Shown here one piece after another: positions 16,499-26,134 of a DNA stretch of 61,251 bases. The translations under genes were made by a program, and so were the position numbers. The notes beneath the pieces are model-generated. The model worked only from the letters and a program-made list of their open reading frames with translations. It made no database searches and was not told the DNA's origin. This DNA comes from Lachnospiraceae bacterium (lineage in GTDB: Bacteria; Bacillota; Clostridia; Lachnospirales; Lachnospiraceae). Every line of letters begins with the position of its first letter. The stretch's first letter is position 1. The DNA lies in NCBI GenBank assembly GCA_023663945.1, contig JAMPGL010000019.1:1-61251 (forward strand), written 5' to 3'.

Positions 16499-16702
16499 TC
16501 ATCTCCTCTGCAATTATTAATGTCGTTTACTATAGATATCGTTGTAATTCATTATATGCAAAAGTGGCATTGAAAAAAGTGCCAATTCGGAACTTTTTGA
16601 CCATGCCAGATATTGGGCAGATAAAAGTGGAATACAAAAATGTAAATTTTTTCTAAAAAAATTCCTGTTTTTTAAATAATTTCTAAAATATCTTGGATTC
16701 AA

Positions 16703-16757
16703 TTGACATTCTCCGGAAAGCTGGAATATAATAGCAAATGGTTAACTAGTTAAATAT
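16703..16757 (+). promoter_or_regulatory. Promoter and MarR operator of the ABC exporter operon
   Basis: TTGACA (16703-16708), 18 bases, TATAAT (16727-16732). Just downstream, the perfect palindrome TTAACTAGTTAA (16742-16753) and a second half-site, ATGATTAACATTT (16760-16772), overlap the start of transcription, fitting repression by the MarR protein of this operon. Confidence 0.75.
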
Positions 16758-16846
16758 TAAATGATTAACATTTGAAAAAAGGCAGCGTGCCAAGAGCAGT
16801 GCGCTATGGAAATACGGCTCGGAAGCATTTGAGGAAGGAGGTCATG

Positions 16847-17305
16847 ATGGAGAGTAAGCGACATCAGGTCGTGAACCTATTCATACGGTCTGATCAGGTT
16901 ATAAGAAGCTCCATTGAATGCGGGGTAAAGGATACCGGTCTGCACAGGAGCCAGCATAGAATATTGATGATTCTTGGAAAACATCCGGATTGTTCGCAGA
17001 CAATGCTTGCAAGGAAGCTGGAAGTATCTCCGGCGGCGGTTGCGGTTGCGCTTAAAAAGCTGGAAAAGTCTGGTTATATTGAGAGGCAGAGCGTGGAATC
17101 GGATAACCGGATGAACCATGTTGTAGTGACACCGAAGGGGATGGAAGCAATCCGGGTAAGCTGTGCTTACTTTCAGGAGGTGGAAAACGTTTTACTGGAT
17201 GGGTTTTCAGAAGAAGATTTGGATATTTTGGAGCGATTTTTAAAAAAGGTAATTCAAAATGGTGAAAATTATTACCGGCCGGTAAACGAAAAGAAAGGCA
17301 AATGA
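16847..17305 (+). CDS. MarR-family transcriptional regulator
   Basis: 152 residues. ATG 16847 is five bases after AAGGAGG (ATG 16844 would be only two bases away). Winged-helix core: LHRSQHRILMIL, CSQTMLARKLEVSPAAVAVALKKLEKSGYIERQSVESDNRMNHV, with the RMNHV wing in place of the usual DRR. First gene of an operon with two ABC half-transporters 28 bases later, a common arrangement for drug-responsive exporters. Confidence 0.9.
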   Translation: MESKRHQVVNLFIRSDQVIRSSIECGVKDTGLHRSQHRILMILGKHPDCSQTMLARKLEVSPAAVAVALKKLEKSGYIERQSVESDNRMNHVVVTPKGMEAIRVSCAYFQEVENVLLDGFSEEDLDILERFLKKVIQNGENYYRPVNEKKGK

Positions 17306-17332
17306 CAGAACTAAGAAAGGCAGGAGTAGTTT

Positions 17333-19069
17333 ATGAAAAGATTTTGGAAGTACATGAAGCCATATCTTTCGGCATTTATCATCGGGCCGATTATGATGAT
17401 CGTGGAGGTCATCGGGGAGGTGCTGCTGCCAAAGTTTATGGCAAATATTATTAATATAGGGGCGGCGAATCACAATGTACCTTATATTATAGGAATGGGA
17501 GCCTGCATGATTGCAACGGCGTTTCTGATGATGGCGGGCGGAATCGGAGGAGCTTATTTTGCGGCTAAGGCGTCTATCAGTTTTTCTTCGGATCTTAGAA
17601 GCGACTTATTTAATAAGGTGCAGACGTTCTCCTTTTCCAATTTGGATCGGTTCAGCACCGGTTCTCTGGTGACCAGGCTGACCAATGACATCACGCAGGT
17701 GCAGAATTTAATCAATATGGCGCTGCGGATGATGCTGCGTGCGCCGGGAATGCTTATCGGCGCACTGATTATGGCAATTATGATGAATGCACAGCTGGCG
17801 GTGGTGGTGCTGGTGGTAATCCCGGTTTTGGCATTATTGATTGGTCTGATTATTAAAACCGCCTTTCCAAGATTTGAAATTATGCAGAAAAAATTAGATT
17901 TTCTCAATTCCAATATTCAGGAAGTGCTGACGAATGTGCGCGTGATTAAATCCTTTGTGCGGGGCGGCTATGAGGAACAAAAGTTCGCAGAATCCAATGA
18001 GGAGTTAAAGCAGTCCAGTTTAAATGCTTTTAAGGCAGTCATACTGAACATGCCTCTCATGATGGGTATGATGAACGCCACAACGCTGGCGGTTGTATGG
18101 CTTGGAGGAAAGCAGATTTTGGCTGGTTCTATGCCGGTGGGAAATTTGACCGCTTTCACGACTTATATTGTTCAGATTCTTATGTCGCTGATGATGCTGG
18201 CAATGGTGCTTTTGCAGAGTTCAAGAGCACTGGCGTCTTTACGCCGTATTACGGAAGTGCTTGACACGGAAGTGACGTTATCGGATGAGGGATGCACACT
18301 GCCGGAGAAGACGGTAAACAGCGGTAAGGTGGAGTTTCGGGATGTTTCTTTTCGTTATTATAAAGAAAATAAAGAAGCGGTGCTCTCTCATATCAATTTT
18401 ACCATAGAAAGCGGAAAGATTCTTGGCATTATCGGCTCTACCGGAAGCGGAAAGACTACGCTGGTTCAGATGATTCCCAGACTGTATGATGTGGATGAAG
18501 GGCAGGTTCTTGTGGACGGCGTGGACGTGAGGGATTATTCTTTGCAGAATCTCCGTGAGGGCGTAGGCATGGTGCTTCAAAAAAATGTTCTTTTTTCCGG
18601 GTCTATTGCGGAAAACCTGATGTGGGGTGATGAGAACGCATCTTTAGCAGATATGAAAAAGGCGGCAGAGGCGGCTCAGGCGGATGACTTTGTCACGTCC
18701 TTTACCGACGGCTATGAGACAGAGTTAGGACAGGGAGGCGTCAATGTGTCCGGCGGACAGAAGCAGAGGCTTTGTATCGCAAGGGCTCTTTTGAAGAAGC
18801 CTAAGATTTTGATTTTGGATGACTCCACCAGTGCAGTGGATACGGCAACTGAGGCAAGGATCAGGGAAAGCTTTACCGGAACCTTAAAGGATACCACCAA
18901 AATCATCATTGCCCAGAGAATCAGTTCGGTACTGGATGCAGATGAGATTCTTGTTTTGGACGAGGGAGAGATTGTCGGCATGGGAAGCCACGAGCAGCTT
19001 CTCAAGGATTGTGAAGCTTATCAGGAAATCTATTATTCCCAGATGGATCGGGAGGTGAGCGCATCATGA
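17333..19069 (+). CDS. ABC exporter half-transporter with degenerate ATPase site (heterodimer subunit 1)
   Basis: 578 residues: six membrane helices (1-320) then one nucleotide-binding domain. Walker A GSTGSGKTT (~365), signature VSGGQKQR and Walker B ILILDDSTSAVD, where aspartate replaces the catalytic glutamate. In heterodimeric exporters of the BmrCD/TM287-288 class this is the subunit with the non-canonical site. It overlaps the next half-transporter by ATGA, the expected partner. Probable drug or lipid-like export. Confidence 0.92.
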   Translation: MKRFWKYMKPYLSAFIIGPIMMIVEVIGEVLLPKFMANIINIGAANHNVPYIIGMGACMIATAFLMMAGGIGGAYFAAKASISFSSDLRSDLFNKVQTFSFSNLDRFSTGSLVTRLTNDITQVQNLINMALRMMLRAPGMLIGALIMAIMMNAQLAVVVLVVIPVLALLIGLIIKTAFPRFEIMQKKLDFLNSNIQEVLTNVRVIKSFVRGGYEEQKFAESNEELKQSSLNAFKAVILNMPLMMGMMNATTLAVVWLGGKQILAGSMPVGNLTAFTTYIVQILMSLMMLAMVLLQSSRALASLRRITEVLDTEVTLSDEGCTLPEKTVNSGKVEFRDVSFRYYKENKEAVLSHINFTIESGKILGIIGSTGSGKTTLVQMIPRLYDVDEGQVLVDGVDVRDYSLQNLREGVGMVLQKNVLFSGSIAENLMWGDENASLADMKKAAEAAQADDFVTSFTDGYETELGQGGVNVSGGQKQRLCIARALLKKPKILILDDSTSAVDTATEARIRESFTGTLKDTTKIIIAQRISSVLDADEILVLDEGEIVGMGSHEQLLKDCEAYQEIYYSQMDREVSAS

Positions 19070-21069
19070 GAGAAGAAAAACTTGCTTATCTGGAAAAGAA
19101 ATATGAAAGTAAATTGAATCCGAAGACAGAATCGCTGCCGGTAGAAAAGCCGCAAGGTGCGGGACCCAAGATGCCCGGTCCGGGCAAACGAAACGCCAGA
19201 AATGCTATGGCAGGCGGAAAACCTCAAAATGTAAAGAAGACCGTGGGAAGACTTTTCGGATATATTGCCGGGCAAAAGTTAAAGCTTGGAATCGTCTTTT
19301 TGTGCGTTATCGGAGGAACCATTGCAAACCTTGCAGGTTCTTACATGCTGCGTCCGATTATCAACGGGCTGACTGCCGAGGACAGGAGCGTGACAAATCT
19401 GCTGATGGGCGTGTTCACAATGGCATGCATTTATCTGGTGGCAATACTGGCACAATACCTGCAGCAGAGAATTATGATCGGCGTATCCCAGGGCGCTATT
19501 CAGAAGCTTCGTAATGACTTGTTTGGAAAATTACAGAAGCTTCCGGTCAGATATTATGACACCAACAATCACGGCGATGTGATGAGCCGTTTTACCAATG
19601 ATGTGGATGCGGTGGGAGAGATGCTGAACAACACAGTAGTTCAGCTGATTTCCGGAGCGATTAACATAGTAGGAACTTTTGCACTAATGATTTATACCAA
19701 CGTGTGGCTTACTCTTATCACCATTGTGATGATGCCGATTATGCTTCGCGCCGTCTCTTTTGTGGGCGGAAGGAGCCGGAAATATTACAGGGCGCAGCAG
19801 GCGGCAATCGGCACGCTGAATGGTTACATTGAGGAAACGGTGACCGGGCAGAAGGTAGTCAAGGTTTTCTGCCACGAGGACTCGTCCCGGGAAGAGTTTG
19901 AATATCTCAATCAGGATCTTCGCGGAAAGCAGATTAAGGCACAGTTCTTTGGCGGAATCATGGGACCGGTTATGGGAAATTTGAGTCAGGTCAGTTATTC
20001 CCTGACGGCGTGCATCGGCGGTATTTTGTGCGTGCTTCGCGGGTTTGACCTTGGAGGCTTAAGTGTTTTTGTCAACTATTCCAGACAGTTTTCCAGACCG
20101 ATTAACGAGGTGGCAATGCAGGTGAACACTATCTTTTCGGCACTAGCCGGAGCGGAGCGTGTGTTTGCAGTCATGGATGCCGAGCCGGAAGCGGAGGATG
20201 CGGAACATGCTGTAAGGATTTGCGAAGAAAACGGAAAGAAGCTGTATGCAGTTCCCAAAGAAAATGCGATTACCAAAAAGGAAGGCTTCCGCGCGGATGT
20301 GGTTCGTGAGGATGCACAGAATTATTATAAGGAAGTAAAAGGCGCGGTGACGCTTCAGGATGTGACGTTTGGGTATAATCCGGATAAGACCATTCTGAAA
20401 AATATTTCCCTTTATGCAAAACCGGGACAGAAAATTGCCTTTGTGGGTTCTACCGGTGCGGGAAAGACCACCATCACGAACCTGATCAACCGTTTTTATG
20501 ATATTGATTCGGGAGTGATTACTATTGACGATATTCCGGTTACAGAGCTTGCAAGGGACGACCTTCGGAAAAATATTTCCATGGTTTTGCAGGATACTCA
20601 TTTGTTTACGGGAACCGTCCGGGAAAATATCCGTTACGGAAGGCTGGATGCCTCCGATGAAGAAGTGGAGCAGGCGGCAAGAACGGCAAGCGCCCATTCC
20701 TTTATCATGCGTCTTGAGCACGGCTATGATACCATGCTGGAAGGGGACGGCGCTAATTTAAGCCAGGGGCAGAGACAGCTTATTAACATTGCCCGTGCGG
20801 CAATTTCCAAGGCGCCTATTTTGATTCTGGATGAAGCGACCAGCTCGGTGGACACCAGAACAGAAAAGCATATTGAAAAGGGAATGGATCGCCTGATGGC
20901 GGAGAGGACAACGCTGGTAATCGCCCACAGGCTTTCCACCGTAAGAAATGCAAACGCCATTATGGTTTTGGAGAACGGCGTAATCATAGAGCGCGGCGAT
21001 CATGACGATCTGCTGGCGCAGAAGGGACGGTATTATGAGCTTTATACCGGATTGAGTGAGCTGGATTAA
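19066..21069 (+). CDS. ABC exporter half-transporter with canonical ATPase site (heterodimer subunit 2)
   Basis: 667 residues. A ~75-residue polar, proline/glycine-rich N-terminal extension precedes six membrane helices. The nucleotide-binding domain has Walker A GSTGAGKTT, the altered signature LSQGQRQ and Walker B ILILDEATSSVD with catalytic glutamate. An extended loop before the ATPase domain (~385-425) is typical of TM288-type subunits. Coupled to the upstream gene; a strong terminator follows. Confidence 0.92.
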   Translation: MREEKLAYLEKKYESKLNPKTESLPVEKPQGAGPKMPGPGKRNARNAMAGGKPQNVKKTVGRLFGYIAGQKLKLGIVFLCVIGGTIANLAGSYMLRPIINGLTAEDRSVTNLLMGVFTMACIYLVAILAQYLQQRIMIGVSQGAIQKLRNDLFGKLQKLPVRYYDTNNHGDVMSRFTNDVDAVGEMLNNTVVQLISGAINIVGTFALMIYTNVWLTLITIVMMPIMLRAVSFVGGRSRKYYRAQQAAIGTLNGYIEETVTGQKVVKVFCHEDSSREEFEYLNQDLRGKQIKAQFFGGIMGPVMGNLSQVSYSLTACIGGILCVLRGFDLGGLSVFVNYSRQFSRPINEVAMQVNTIFSALAGAERVFAVMDAEPEAEDAEHAVRICEENGKKLYAVPKENAITKKEGFRADVVREDAQNYYKEVKGAVTLQDVTFGYNPDKTILKNISLYAKPGQKIAFVGSTGAGKTTITNLINRFYDIDSGVITIDDIPVTELARDDLRKNISMVLQDTHLFTGTVRENIRYGRLDASDEEVEQAARTASAHSFIMRLEHGYDTMLEGDGANLSQGQRQLINIARAAISKAPILILDEATSSVDTRTEKHIEKGMDRLMAERTTLVIAHRLSTVRNANAIMVLENGVIIERGDHDDLLAQKGRYYELYTGLSELD

Positions 21070-21084
21070 TATTGATGACAAGAG

Positions 21085-21131
21085 AAAATCTTGCCTGATA
21101 TAGGATAAACCTATAGCTGGCAAGATTTTTT
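21085..21131 (+). terminator. Terminator of the ABC exporter operon
   Basis: AAAATCTTGCC (21085-21095) pairs with GGCAAGATTTT (21119-21129), followed by Ts; an inner TATAG/CTATA pair lies within the loop. Confidence 0.85.
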
Positions 21132-21136
21132 ATATA

Positions 21137-21166
21137 TTGTACAAATGAGTAACAGAGTGCTATACT
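21137..21166 (+). promoter_or_regulatory. Promoter of the MetQ-like lipoprotein gene
   Basis: TTGTAC (21137-21142), 18 bases, TATACT (21161-21166). GAGTG-CTATA-CTCACTC (21155-21171) forms an inverted repeat over the -10 element. Confidence 0.55.
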
Positions 21167-21198
21167 CACTCTAGCAGACAAAAAGGAGGAGAAATATT

Positions 21199-22011
21199 AT
21201 GAAAAAAAGTTTAGCATTATTATTAACAGGAGCATTTTTGGCGGCGGCAATTACCGGATGCGGCGGTAAAAGTGCAGATGACAAGGTAATCAAGGTTGCG
21301 GCATCCGCAACACCCCATGCGGAGCTTTTGGAGCAGGCAAAGCCTATTTTGGCGGAGCAGGGCTATGATCTTCAGGTTACGGTTTTTGATGATTATGTAC
21401 AGCCCAATGAGGTAGTGGAAAGCGGAGACTTTGACGCAAATTATTTCCAGCATATTCCTTATTTGAACAGCTTTAACGAAGAAAAGTCAACCCATCTGGT
21501 TAACGCCGGCGGTATCCATTATGAGCCGTTCGGAATTTATCCCGGAGCCAAGTCCGATTTAAGCGCAGTGGCAGACGGAGACAACGTGGTTGTTCCCAAC
21601 GATACCACAAATGAGGCAAGGGCGCTTCTGCTTTTGCAGGACAACGGGCTGATCACTTTAAAGGATGGCGCAGGTCTTGAAGCAACGGTAAATGACATTG
21701 TAGATAACCCTTACAACCTTGAGATTGTGGAGCTGGAAGCGGCGCAGATTCCCAGAGTTCTCAGTGAGTTTGCCTATGCGGTCATGAACGGAAACTATGC
21801 GCTGGAAGCCGGATATTCCGTGGCAAGGGACGCGCTTGCATATGAGAGCTCCGATTCGGAGGCGGCTAAGACCTATGTGAATGTGATTGCCGTAAAAGAA
21901 GGAAATGAAAATGCGGATAAGATTAAAGCACTGGTGGAAGCGCTGAAAACAGATACTATTAAGAATTATATCAATAGTACATATGACGGAGCGGTAATTC
22001 CCTTTGAATAA
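21199..22011 (+). CDS. metQ: MetQ/NlpA-family substrate-binding lipoprotein
   Basis: 270 residues. Lipoprotein signal peptide with lipobox AITGC (cysteine at 21), so anchored outside the membrane. The mature part has the NlpA-family pattern KVAASATPHAELLEQAKPIL, FDANYFQHIPYLNSFN and AALIPR-like QIPRVL, as in methionine-binding MetQ. The usual MetN ATPase and MetI permease genes are not adjacent, so it must share a transporter encoded elsewhere. It is followed by a terminator and a LysR regulator gene. The methionine assignment is by family only. Confidence 0.87.
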   Translation: MKKSLALLLTGAFLAAAITGCGGKSADDKVIKVAASATPHAELLEQAKPILAEQGYDLQVTVFDDYVQPNEVVESGDFDANYFQHIPYLNSFNEEKSTHLVNAGGIHYEPFGIYPGAKSDLSAVADGDNVVVPNDTTNEARALLLLQDNGLITLKDGAGLEATVNDIVDNPYNLEIVELEAAQIPRVLSEFAYAVMNGNYALEAGYSVARDALAYESSDSEAAKTYVNVIAVKEGNENADKIKALVEALKTDTIKNYINSTYDGAVIPFE

Positions 22012-22041
22012 TAGCGTATAATTGTGTATAATGTGTTTAGA

Positions 22042-22074
22042 AGTCTCGGAACTTCGGTTCCGGGGCTTTTTGTT
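22042..22074 (+). terminator. Terminator of the MetQ-like gene
   Basis: CTCGGAAC-TTCG-GTTCCGGGG stem with a stable UUCG loop and a TTTTTGTTT tail. Confidence 0.88.
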
Positions 22075-22099
22075 TAATAGGAAATTCTTTCAAAAAGTG

Positions 22100-22118
22100 T
22101 AAGAACCGAAGGTTCTTA
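22100..22118. promoter_or_regulatory. Perfect hairpin/operator before the LysR gene
   Basis: TAAGAACC-GAA-GGTTCTTA is a perfect 8-base inverted repeat 33 bases before the LysR start. It could be an operator or one of the GAA-loop hairpins scattered in this window. Confidence 0.5.
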
Positions 22119-22150
22119 TCTTAACGGATGTAATTGGAAAGGAATAAACT

Positions 22151-23056
22151 ATGACACTGACACAACTTCGCTATGTAATTGCAATTGCAGATACTCACTC
22201 CATGAACGAGGCGGCAAGAACCTTATTTATCGCCCAGCCCAGCCTTTCCCAGGCAATTAAGGAGCTGGAAGAGGAAATCGGCATTTCGCTGTTTAACCGC
22301 AGTAACCGGGGCGTGCGGATTACGCCGGAGGGGGAGGAGTTTTTGGGGTACGCCAGAGCGGTTGTGGAGCAGTATCGGCTGGTCGAGGACCGCTACATCG
22401 AAAAGAAAAACAGCAAAAAGCGGTTCAGCGTGTCCATGCAGCACTATACCTTTGCGGTGAAGGCGTTTGTGGAGCTGGTGAAGCAGTTCGGCATGGATGA
22501 GTATGAGTTTGCAGTGCATGAGACCAAGACCCATGAAGTGATTGGAGATGTGAGAAACTTCCGAAGTGAAATAGGCATTTTATATTTGAACGATTTTAAT
22601 TCGGCGGTGCTCACCAAGCTGTTTCAGGAGTCCGGTCTGGAATTTAAAGAGATTTTTAAGTGTGGAATTTATGTGTATATGTGGAAAGGGCATCCCCTTG
22701 CATGCCGGGAGGAGATTGCGCTGGAAGAGCTGGAGGAATATCCCTGCCTTTCCTTTGAACAAGGGGTAAATAATTCCTTTTATTTTGCGGAGGAGGTACT
22801 TAGCACTTATGCGTATAAAAGGCTGATTAAAGCGAACGACAGGGCTACGCTTTTAAACCTGATGGTAGGGTTAAACGGCTATACCCTTTGTTCCGGAATT
22901 ATCTGCGAAAGCCTGAACGGTTCCGACTACTGCGCGGTAAAGCTGAAATCAAAGGAGCTCATGACCATCGGCTATTTAAAGCGAAAAGGGATGCCGCTTA
23001 GCACGCTGGGGCAGAAATACCTGGATGAAATCAGGAAGTTCCGGGCAAGTCTTTAG
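22151..23056 (+). CDS. LysR-family transcriptional regulator
   Basis: 301 residues. N-terminal LysR helix-turn-helix MTLTQLRYVIAIADTHSMNEAARTLFIAQPSLSQAIKELEEEIG, then a periplasmic-binding-like effector domain. AAAGGAATAAACT precedes the ATG. Same orientation as and just downstream of the MetQ-like gene; LysR proteins of this shape frequently govern sulfur or methionine uptake, so it may sense an amino-acid signal. No binding site can be proven. Confidence 0.9.
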   Translation: MTLTQLRYVIAIADTHSMNEAARTLFIAQPSLSQAIKELEEEIGISLFNRSNRGVRITPEGEEFLGYARAVVEQYRLVEDRYIEKKNSKKRFSVSMQHYTFAVKAFVELVKQFGMDEYEFAVHETKTHEVIGDVRNFRSEIGILYLNDFNSAVLTKLFQESGLEFKEIFKCGIYVYMWKGHPLACREEIALEELEEYPCLSFEQGVNNSFYFAEEVLSTYAYKRLIKANDRATLLNLMVGLNGYTLCSGIICESLNGSDYCAVKLKSKELMTIGYLKRKGMPLSTLGQKYLDEIRKFRASL

Positions 23057-23080
23057 AGCTGGCGGCCAGGTCAACTCTTT

Positions 23081-23215
23081 TTACGGAAACAGAAACACCT
23101 GCCTGATGTTCAGAGCATCGCCGGTCAGTCCATTTAGGCGTTTGATGACATCTGTGGTGTTATATTTTCCGGAAAGGAGCCGGAGGGTGCTGCCGGAATA
23201 ATGCTCACGGCTCAC
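23081..23215 (-). pseudogene. Decayed LysM domain fragment, relic of the 24006-25676 family
   Basis: Minus-strand translation gives SGSTLRLLSGKYNTTDVIKR and then LNGLTGDALNIRQVFLFP before a stop. This matches the last LysM domain of the protein encoded at 24006-25676 (SGDTLWLLSRRYGTTVDAIK, LNGLTSDILNIGQVLLIP) almost residue for residue. No start or upstream domains remain. It is probably the tail of a duplicated copy, since deleted, or replaced by the DUF3592-like gene now between the two. Confidence 0.8.
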
Positions 23216-23271
23216 ATTACCCACGTTTTTAAATTTTATAAAATGGATAGGAGAGAAGGAGGTATTTATTT

Positions 23272-23883
23272 ATGAATGTACTGCAAAAATTATTAATGGC
23301 TCTTGGGGCGGCATTTGCCGGTATAGGACTGATTTTCACGGTTGTATTAGGGAGTGCCCTTCCTAAGGTGCCGGGTTCGGGACCTATGGTTATGATAGTG
23401 ATTCCGATTTTCTTTATTCTTATAGGGCTCAGCCTTATAATATTTGTACTAACGGCTGTGGCAAAGAAGAAGGAAGTGGCAAAGAAAGGTAAAAAATACT
23501 CGGCAAAGATATACGGATATGTCGAAAATACATCTGTCAGGGTAAATTCCGATTATCTCATTGACACAAAGGTTCATTATTTTGATGAAAAACATATTGA
23601 GAGAGAGGCGATTATACCTACAGGTTTTAACAGGGGAAGTTCCCAGTATCCTATTGGAATGACGATAGACATATATGAGTATAACGGAAAATACAGCTTT
23701 GACCCCAAATCAGTCAGAGATGAGATTCTGCCCGGTGAAAATGAGCTTATGGACGATAAGCCTATAGAACCGGAGAGGATAACGAATGTGGCTATTGAAT
23801 GTAAAAATTGCGGTGCGACATTTCAGGCGGTTAAAGGGTATACCGAGAGATGCCCTTATTGCGGAAGCATTTATAATGCATAG
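23272..23883 (+). CDS. Two-TM protein with DUF3592-like domain and C-terminal zinc ribbon
   Basis: 203 residues. Two N-terminal membrane helices (LMALGAAFAGIGLIFTVVLG and MIVIPIFFILIGLSLIIFVL) are followed by a soluble beta-rich domain that resembles DUF3592 (KGKKYSAKIYGYVEN, KVHYFDEKHIEREAIIP). A zinc ribbon, CKNCGATF...CPYCGS, is at the end. AGAAGGAGG before the ATG. It lies between the LysM relic and the intact LysM gene. Function unknown. Confidence 0.75.
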   Translation: MNVLQKLLMALGAAFAGIGLIFTVVLGSALPKVPGSGPMVMIVIPIFFILIGLSLIIFVLTAVAKKKEVAKKGKKYSAKIYGYVENTSVRVNSDYLIDTKVHYFDEKHIEREAIIPTGFNRGSSQYPIGMTIDIYEYNGKYSFDPKSVRDEILPGENELMDDKPIEPERITNVAIECKNCGATFQAVKGYTERCPYCGSIYNA

Positions 23884-24005
23884 AGAGGGCGTAAATTCCG
23901 TGCTTCGTTGTTTGCAGCGAGGTTGTTGATTTGTAATAAGCCACGCATTATTTGGACTTTTATCAGGGACTTCAAATGACAGTCGGCGGTTTCGCCGCAG
24001 GTACG

Positions 24006-25676
24006 TTAAGTTGTACCTGCGGGGATTAGAAGCACCTGCCCGATGTTCAGAATATCGCTGGTCAGTCCGTTCAGACGTTTGATGGCATCTACGGTGGTGC
24101 CATATCTTCTGGAAAGGAGCCAGAGAGTGTCGCCGGATTTGACAACGTAGCGGACAGGCTCCGAGCCGGGGTCAGGCGAAGGAACATTTTGAAGGATTCC
24201 ATGGTAGACTTCGTAGAGAGCGTTCCAAGTGCGGGTTCCAACAATTCCGTCAGGAGCAAGGTTTTTGGACTGCTGGAAAGCGATTACCGCCTGCCGGGTA
24301 GCGTTTCCAAAGATGCCGTCCTGAGAAAGGGAGGGAATACCGGGGTAATATTCGCCGGCAACATTTAAAAGATACTGAAGGGTAATCACATCTTGACCGC
24401 GGGAACCCTGCCGAAGTGTGCTGCTTGGCGGGACAGTTCCGATTCCAAAGGAATTTCCTTCGCTGTCCAGCTCCGCCAGTCTTGTTACGGCGGTATACAG
24501 GCTGGAAATTTTGTACCATGTAGCTTTTCCTACGATGCCATCGGGGGTTAAGTTAAAAATGCTCTGAAATTTTGTCACGGCGGCACTGGTGCTGGCGCCA
24601 AAAGTGCCTGCGGGATCGGTGATTGCAGGAATGGCAGGATAATTGCGCCGGATCCGGGTTAAATAGGTTTGGATAGTTTCCACGTCAAGACCAGTGCTTC
24701 CGGTCCGCAGTGCCGTTCCCGGATAAGAGGTGAGAACGTTAGTTATAGTGTTGGCACTGGCAATTTCAATGTCGCTTGGATAATAAGAACGCAGAATCTG
24801 AATGGGGGTCATTCCCTGATTTGCCAATGTCACAGTTCCCCATTGAGATAACCCCTGACAGGTAGTGGTCGTTCCGTTGCAGAAGGAGGTAAAATAAGGA
24901 GCATTTTGTCCCTGACGGCGGACATATTGATTGAAAATGCCATCCACAATCCGGCTGATGGAATCGTAGATGGGATGCCCGTAGACAAAGTACTGGTCGT
25001 AGGCAGTGCTGTTTGTTATGTCGAAATTATATCCAAGATTCCGATACCATTCCGTATAAACCCTGTTCAGGGCAAAGGTGATGATGGCGTAGATATTGGC
25101 TGTCAGCGCGGCGTCAGACCAGGTGGGATAAATTTCACTGCTTGCAACGTTTTTGACATAATCGGGAAAAGACACCTGAACATTGGAGGCAGAGGAGCTT
25201 GGGGCGCCCAAATGAACGGTGATTGGGTTGGGGATTACTACCTGACGAAGCACATAGGGAGTAATGAGGGAGCCTCCTTCCTGATCATGAGAGACCGGCA
25301 TAGAGACGGCGGGTTTCCCAATGGGGATTTCCGTGGTATTTGGACTGCGCTGCTGATCGGACATAGGTATAAGGGAGAGGGGAAGCAGGGCTCTTTCGCC
25401 GTCAAAAATCGGGATGGCAGAAACGTAGAGAGAATTAAAGCCATCTGCCCTTGCAAGTACATTGTAGCTGGCAAAAGGGGTTTCCTCATAATATGGGGTC
25501 TGCGAAAACGTTCTGCTTATTGTTTCTAACGGGATGTCCTGTGTCCTGCCGCTTTCATCGGTAAGTAATTCGTAGACTAGATTTCCGCTAGAATCCGTGA
25601 CCCGGATCTGCACTCCCTTTAACGGAAGAGCTTCATGGGCGGTTCCTGCCTGTATGGATAAATAGCCGATAGCCAT
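24006..25676 (-). CDS. SpoIID/LytB-like protein with two PG-binding domains and LysM
   Basis: 556 residues without a signal peptide. Order: an N-terminal beta domain (1-110), a SpoIID-like domain (~165-310; YVKNVASSEIYPTWSDAALT and AIITFALNRVYTEWY, then CQGLSQWG), two PG_binding_1 domains (~320-400 and ~410-490, each with AVTKFQ/AVIAFQ and DGIVGKATW/DGIVGTRTW) and a C-terminal LysM (~512-553). This suits a spore-coat or cortex protein acting on peptidoglycan inside the mother cell, where no secretion signal is needed. Single-gene unit. Confidence 0.82.
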   Translation of the reverse strand: MAIGYLSIQAGTAHEALPLKGVQIRVTDSSGNLVYELLTDESGRTQDIPLETISRTFSQTPYYEETPFASYNVLARADGFNSLYVSAIPIFDGERALLPLSLIPMSDQQRSPNTTEIPIGKPAVSMPVSHDQEGGSLITPYVLRQVVIPNPITVHLGAPSSSASNVQVSFPDYVKNVASSEIYPTWSDAALTANIYAIITFALNRVYTEWYRNLGYNFDITNSTAYDQYFVYGHPIYDSISRIVDGIFNQYVRRQGQNAPYFTSFCNGTTTTCQGLSQWGTVTLANQGMTPIQILRSYYPSDIEIASANTITNVLTSYPGTALRTGSTGLDVETIQTYLTRIRRNYPAIPAITDPAGTFGASTSAAVTKFQSIFNLTPDGIVGKATWYKISSLYTAVTRLAELDSEGNSFGIGTVPPSSTLRQGSRGQDVITLQYLLNVAGEYYPGIPSLSQDGIFGNATRQAVIAFQQSKNLAPDGIVGTRTWNALYEVYHGILQNVPSPDPGSEPVRYVVKSGDTLWLLSRRYGTTVDAIKRLNGLTSDILNIGQVLLIPAGTT

Positions 25677-25770
25677 AATAAATTCTCCTTTTTATCATAT
25701 GATTCATCTTACGATTTATCTTATGAGGGGAGAGTGAAACAGTTACAAAATATGATATTTTAAATGAATG

Positions 25771-25803
25771 AAAATCCCTGTGGAACGGAAATCACAGGGA
25801 TTT
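25771..25803 (-). terminator. Terminator of the XRE gene
   Basis: AAATCCCTGTG (25772-25782) pairs perfectly with CACAGGGATTT (25793-25803); the U tail lies on the minus strand. Confidence 0.85.
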
Positions 25804-25810
25804 ACTGCGA

Positions 25811-26134
25811 TTAAGAAAGTAATTTGGCTTCTAATTCAAGTATTTCGAGGAGATATTCTTTTTTGGAATCCGGACATGCCGAATAAATTTCAATCATTCT
25901 GACGGGAACAGGATATTCCGGCATAATTCCTTTTAAAAGGTAATCCAGACTGACGCCAAGCACTTTGCTTACTTTTATCAGATTATCAACAGAAAGCCCT
26001 ATCATGCCGCGCTCCGCTTCACTGTAGTGCTTAATGGATATGTCAAGTTTTTCGGCAAGCTGCTCCTGAGTTAAATGGTGCAGTTTTCTCTGTGTTCGTA
26101 AACGTTCACCCATTGCTTTTTTGTAATCGTTCAT
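25811..26134 (-). CDS. XRE-family transcriptional regulator
   Basis: 107 residues. The Cro/C1 domain occupies residues 8-65 (MGERLRTQRKLHHLTQEQLAEKL and IKHYSEAERGMIGLSVDNLIKV), followed by a short helical tail. Divergent from the dynamin-like GTPase operon, with a palindrome over the GTPase promoter's -35 element. It probably controls that operon. Confidence 0.88.
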   Translation of the reverse strand: MNDYKKAMGERLRTQRKLHHLTQEQLAEKLDISIKHYSEAERGMIGLSVDNLIKVSKVLGVSLDYLLKGIMPEYPVPVRMIEIYSACPDSKKEYLLEILELEAKLLS

